In this document: piece by piece, positions 5,821 through 8,859 of the stretch
Layout of the letters: the number at the start of each line of letters is the position of its first letter
Numbering within the stretch: the first letter of the stretch is position 1
Assembly (NCBI GenBank): GCA_913050205.1
Contig: CAJXAU010000043.1
Coordinates: 1-8,859, forward strand
Length of the DNA: 8,859 nucleotides
Source: an uncultured Verrucomicrobiota bacterium
Lineage (GTDB): Bacteria > Verrucomicrobiota > Verrucomicrobiia > Limisphaerales > UBA1096
Direction: 5' to 3'
Translations under genes and position numbers: made by a program
The notes under the pieces: generated by a model
What the model was told of the DNA's origin: nothing
Databases searched by the model: none
The model's input: only the letters and a program-made list of their open reading frames with translations

Positions 5821-7305
5821 ATGAGCACATCAGTCGAAACACGAGTAGTCAAACGGGGGATATTGATTCTCCAGTTCTTCCTAGTCGTCGCGCTTGGCCA
5901 AGCGCTGGAACTGGGGGAATTAAAGGAGAAGGCGGAAAAAGGGGACAAAATTGCTCAGTTTCAGTTGGCCTTTGTTTATCAGAATGGCGGCAAAACAAAG
6001 GATGAAATTGAAGATGAAATCAAATGGTTCAAGGTTACGCTTGGGGCCCGTGAATTGAAAATAATTCAACAGGCCCGAACAGTGGCGTTGGAGAGTGAAG
6101 TAAAGGAGGATATTGAAAAGGCAATTGGACTGTATCGGGATTCGTCAAATCAGGGAGTGGTTTTGTCGCAGGCAATTCTTGGCATGTTGTTGGGACGGCA
6201 TGCGGAAGGCGATGAGGCAAAAAATGAAGAATCAATAGAATGGTTGAAAAAAGCCGCCAAAAAGAAGAGTGCGATTGCGCAAAACGGGCTCGGTGTTTCA
6301 TATGAAATCGGTCAGGGGCTGCCTAAAGATCCAAAGAAGGCGAGGGAATGGTTTTTGAAAGCAGCAGAGCAGGGGTACGCAGTTGCACAGTCCAATCTGG
6401 CGCAACATTACATGCTTGGTTCAGGCGCAAATAAATTTGGGATCGACAAGGTGGTAAAAGTAAAAATTGAAGAGTTGCCTGATGGGGGAGGCATCGACTT
6501 CGGTGAAGCAGTGAAATGGTTTCGCCGTGCGGCTGATCAGGGGTATCCGTTTGCAAAAATGAATTTGGGTGGGTTGTATTTGGAAGGACGAGGGGTGGAG
6601 CAGAACACGCAGTTGGGAGTTAGTTGGACCAGGAAAGCGGCAGAAGCGGACGAACCCTTGGCACAGTTTAACATGGGTTGGCTTTACTACGATGGGAAAC
6701 TCGTTCAGCAAGATTACAAGACGGCCTATTCGTGGTTTAGTCGATCAGCTGAAAATGGTTGGGCAGATGGGCAATTAGGGGTTGGCAAGATGCTCATAAA
6801 CGGGTTGGGGGTGGAGAAGGATACTTCGAGAGGGTTTAAGTGGGTGCTGCAAGCCGCTGAAAAAGGGAACATTGATGCCCAGTACCATGTCAGCATTTAC
6901 TACTTGAACGGCGTCGGGGTGGAGAAGGATTTAGGTAAGTGTGCAAAGTGGAGCAGGGCCGCTGCAGAGAAAGGGCATCCGGAAGCGCAAAGTATAATCG
7001 GTCAATTGATGTTTTTTGGTGAAGGCCAGAAACAAGATCGTCAGGGAGCGATTCGATGGCTGAAAATGGCGGCTGAAAATGGAGTGGCCCAATCCCAATT
7101 CATTTTGGGTGGATGTTTGTTTCATGGAGATGGTATTGAGAAAGATTATGCTGAAGCCTTTAAGTGGCTGACATTGGCAGGAGAATACCATGAGGGTGCC
7201 CGCGATGAGTTGTCTAAATTAAACGCAGAAATTTCACCCGCACAAATGGTGGAGGGGTTAAAGCGCGTCGATGATTATAAGAGCGCTCGCGGCGGGTTAA
7301 GGTGA
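5821..7305 (+). CDS. Secreted Sel1-repeat (SLR/TPR-like) protein
   Basis: A 494-residue protein with a predicted signal peptide: MSTSVETRVVKRG, a hydrophobic core ILILQFFLVV, then ALGQA as a likely signal-peptidase site before LELGEL. ATG at 5770 is an alternative that only adds 17 residues before the basic region; 5821 gives a more normal leader. The mature part is nearly all Sel1-like repeats of about 36 residues, roughly nine or ten copies from residue 40 to 457, with hallmarks such as GLGVSYEIGQGLPKDPKKAREWFLKAAEQG and repeated 'GxGVEKD...A..W...AAEKG'. One repeat is split by a ~25-residue insertion (about 203-227). The end, ISPAQMVEGLKRVDDYK, is a common close for this family. Sel1 proteins act as protein-binding scaffolds in envelope or signalling processes; no partner can be named. 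Base composition is distinctly lower in G+C than its neighbours. Confidence 0.9.
   Translation: MSTSVETRVVKRGILILQFFLVVALGQALELGELKEKAEKGDKIAQFQLAFVYQNGGKTKDEIEDEIKWFKVTLGARELKIIQQARTVALESEVKEDIEKAIGLYRDSSNQGVVLSQAILGMLLGRHAEGDEAKNEESIEWLKKAAKKKSAIAQNGLGVSYEIGQGLPKDPKKAREWFLKAAEQGYAVAQSNLAQHYMLGSGANKFGIDKVVKVKIEELPDGGGIDFGEAVKWFRRAADQGYPFAKMNLGGLYLEGRGVEQNTQLGVSWTRKAAEADEPLAQFNMGWLYYDGKLVQQDYKTAYSWFSRSAENGWADGQLGVGKMLINGLGVEKDTSRGFKWVLQAAEKGNIDAQYHVSIYYLNGVGVEKDLGKCAKWSRAAAEKGHPEAQSIIGQLMFFGEGQKQDRQGAIRWLKMAAENGVAQSQFILGGCLFHGDGIEKDYAEAFKWLTLAGEYHEGARDELSKLNAEISPAQMVEGLKRVDDYKSARGGLR
5890..5905. repeat. Dispersed palindrome copy 5 (signal peptide of Sel1 gene)
   Basis: GCGCTTGGCCAAGCGC, a 16-bp perfect palindrome. 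It is translated on the plus strand as A-L-G-Q-A-L, the same residues as in the VKOR-DsbA copy, here at the predicted signal-peptide cleavage region. Confidence 0.88.
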
Positions 7306-7385
7306 CGCTTGATTCAGGCCAAGCGCTTGGCCAAGCGCTCATTTGCCTTGTCTTCCAAACCAAGCGCGAGGACAGTCCGCGCACC
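7306..7385. other. 80-bp intergenic gap between the Sel1 and CotH genes
   Basis: The gap holds the longest palindrome copy (7317-7339) and little else. The palindrome could form a 7-bp stem with a GGCC loop in RNA, but no run of T follows, so it does not look like a standard intrinsic terminator. GAGGA at 7368-7372 lies 13 bases before the CotH ATG, rather far for a ribosome site. No promoter could be assigned with confidence. Confidence 0.4.
7317..7339. repeat. Dispersed palindrome copy 6, longest (Sel1-CotH gap)
   Basis: AGCGCTTGGCCAAGCGCT (7322-7339, 18-bp palindrome) overlaps GGCCAAGCGCTTGGCC (7317-7332, 16-bp palindrome). As in copy 3 this is nearly two turns of the 12-bp unit. It starts 12 bp after the Sel1 stop. 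Confidence 0.9.
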
Positions 7386-8859
7386 ATGAAACTTCATCTT
7401 ACCGTTGCACTTTTTGGGCTGCTGTTTGCGACAACATTGCGCGCTGCATCCGTAGCGGATACCAAATTTGAGCATGGTCGCGGTTTTTACGAGGCGCCAT
7501 TCGAGGAGACAATTACGACCAAGACCAAGGGGGCGACTTTGGTTTATACATTGGACGGCAGTGACCCGCGCGAGTCGGCCACTGCCCGGAGGGGGACGAA
7601 TCCGCTCAAGGTAAAGATTGATCCGACAAGCCGGGATGGGAGGCCGTTGTCGCCGGGGGTGATTCTTCGCGTCTACGCCAAGAAGGAGGGAGTGAAACCG
7701 TCGAATGTCGATACCGCAACCTACCTGTTCGCGGAACAGGTTCGGGAACAGTCCCATCGTAGTCCGGGGGGCGGATGGCCGGAGGGGAACCGTGCGAATC
7801 GGCAGGTCTTGATTTACGGCATGAACCGGGAGGTGCTCGATGACCCGCGTTGGAAGGATCAAATCGTCCCGGCGTTGAAATCCATCCCGACCATGTCGAT
7901 CGTGGCTCCGCTGGATTCGTGGTTCAATTCTGAGACAGGGCTGTACTCAAATCCACGCGAACAGGGCAAAAAAACGGAGATCGCCGGTTCGCTTGAGTTG
8001 ATTTATCCGGACGGGAAAAAGGGGTTTCAGGTCAACACCGGGATTCGGATTCGCGGTGGATACAGTGCGTCCTCCCGTAACCCGAAACATTCGTATCGAT
8101 TCTTTTTTCGTAAGGAATACGGCGACGGAAAACTGAGGTATCCGTTGTTCGGAAAAGCCGGGGTGGATGAGTTCGACAAGATCGATTTGCGGACTGCGCA
8201 AAACCACTCGTGGGCGTTTGAGAACAGCAAAAGGAATACGTTTCTCCGCGATATTTTCTGTCGTGACCTGCAGGGAATTAGCGGGCATCACCACACGAAG
8301 AGCAACTACTATCATGCGTACATGAACGGCGTGTACTGGGGGCTGTTCATGACGCAGGAACGAGCGGAGGCGCGCTTCGGTGCGTCTTATTTTGGCGGTG
8401 ATGCCGCTGACTTTGACGTCATCAAGGCGATGGGTTGGATGAAGCCGACCGAGGTTACCGATGGCACGATCGACCTGTTCCGCGAATTGTTCGAAAAGAC
8501 ACTCGACTGGTCCGGGAGCAACACCGATTACTTCGCGCTGCTTGGACGAAATCCAGATGGATCGCTGGATCCAAATGGCAAGGTGTTGGTCGATCCCGAC
8601 AACCTTATCGACTACATGCTGGGGATTTTCTACACCGGCAGCAATGATGAGGCGGCGGCGTGGGGCGGGCGATCCACCAACAACTTTTTCTGCATGGTCG
8701 ATCACGACGAACCGTTCGGGTTTCAATTCTTCCGGCACGACGCGGAGCACTCGATGGATGTCGGCTGGGAGGATCGGACGGCTCCGGCCACAGATGCGAA
8801 GTTTCGTCGGTTGGAATGGTTCAATGGGCAAACGCTCCACGAACGCCTTTCAAAAAACG
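7386..8859 (+). CDS. Secreted CotH-kinase family protein with FN3-associated domain (3' end outside window)
   Basis: The frame is open from ATG at 7386 to the window edge (491 codons), so the gene continues to the right. Residues 1-20 (MKLHLTVALFGLLFATTLRA) form a signal peptide with a likely ALxA-type cut near LRA-ASV. Residues ~30-117 resemble the FN3-associated / chitobiase C-terminal fold, with the marker GATLVYTLDGSDP. From about 165 a CotH-like region follows: PTMSIVAPLDSWF, then a GIRIRGGYSASSRNPKHSYRF block typical of the family, YPLFG, LRTAQNHSW, FLRDIFCRDLQ, YHAYMNGVYWGLFMTQER, and GFQFFRHDAEHSM, which corresponds to the late acidic metal-binding segment of CotH kinases. Such proteins are abundant in Verrucomicrobiota and Planctomycetota; CotH of Bacillus is a spore-coat protein kinase, but activity here is not shown. 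The rest of the catalytic residues cannot be judged until the 3' end is seen. Confidence 0.88.
   Translation, partial: MKLHLTVALFGLLFATTLRAASVADTKFEHGRGFYEAPFEETITTKTKGATLVYTLDGSDPRESATARRGTNPLKVKIDPTSRDGRPLSPGVILRVYAKKEGVKPSNVDTATYLFAEQVREQSHRSPGGGWPEGNRANRQVLIYGMNREVLDDPRWKDQIVPALKSIPTMSIVAPLDSWFNSETGLYSNPREQGKKTEIAGSLELIYPDGKKGFQVNTGIRIRGGYSASSRNPKHSYRFFFRKEYGDGKLRYPLFGKAGVDEFDKIDLRTAQNHSWAFENSKRNTFLRDIFCRDLQGISGHHHTKSNYYHAYMNGVYWGLFMTQERAEARFGASYFGGDAADFDVIKAMGWMKPTEVTDGTIDLFRELFEKTLDWSGSNTDYFALLGRNPDGSLDPNGKVLVDPDNLIDYMLGIFYTGSNDEAAAWGGRSTNNFFCMVDHDEPFGFQFFRHDAEHSMDVGWEDRTAPATDAKFRRLEWFNGQTLHERLSKN

Noticed and set aside
7322..7339. Palindrome after the Sel1 gene as an intrinsic terminator
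   Set aside because: No T-run follows and the same sequence occurs inside genes and at a gene start, so termination is not its general role.
7314..7862. Minus-strand open frame of 182 codons over the Sel1-CotH gap and CotH 5' end
   Set aside because: Arg/Pro-rich composition typical of an antisense shadow; its only notable part is translation of the palindrome as RLAKRL.
7947..8840. Long open frame on the minus strand (297 codons)
   Set aside because: It lies opposite the CotH gene, has no recognisable domain, and the plus-strand frame has clear FN3-associated and CotH motifs over the same bases.

Overview
The window looks like a piece of a Verrucomicrobiota chromosome (marine or soil lineage; an inference from gene content, not a database match). 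The main clues are a secreted protein ending in a WQLQRSGDLRRW / FYRLV-type tail, a pseudopilin with the H-X9-DG signature, a large CotH-kinase protein with an FN3-associated domain, and a folP-cdaA-ybbR cluster. Shine-Dalgarno sequences are weak or absent in front of most genes.

Layout. Bases 1-503 (+) hold the 3' end of a secreted, LamG-like protein. It overlaps by ATGA a type II secretion-like pseudopilin (500-1276, +). That gene meets, tail to tail with a 4-bp CTAG overlap, a five-gene minus-strand cluster read from 5711 down to 1273: a TIM-barrel ketose isomerase/epimerase, a VKOR-DsbA fusion, dihydropteroate synthase (FolP), the membrane diadenylate cyclase CdaA, and its YbbR/CdaR partner. 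Gaps are 1-5 bp except for 47 bp before folP, so it is almost certainly one transcript. Divergent from it is a secreted Sel1-repeat protein (5821-7305, +), clearly poorer in G+C than its neighbours. Next is the 5' part of a CotH-like secreted protein (7386 to the window end, +), which is open at the right edge.

The cluster joins folate synthesis, cyclic di-AMP signalling at the membrane, and periplasmic disulfide formation. The flanking genes are all exported or envelope proteins, and the VKOR-DsbA fusion could serve such proteins.

The most unusual signal is a dispersed perfect palindrome, CGCTTGGCCAAGCG. It occurs five times exactly, plus once as its 12-bp core, between 3262 and 7339. Chance expectation in a window this size is about 1e-4 copies. 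Three copies lie in gaps between genes. Three lie inside genes, where they are translated as RLAKR or ALGQA(L), including the apparent signal-peptidase region of the Sel1 protein. Two copies extend into a 12-bp tandem periodicity. No RNA gene, CRISPR array or insertion sequence was seen, and no gene-free stretch exceeds 300 bases.
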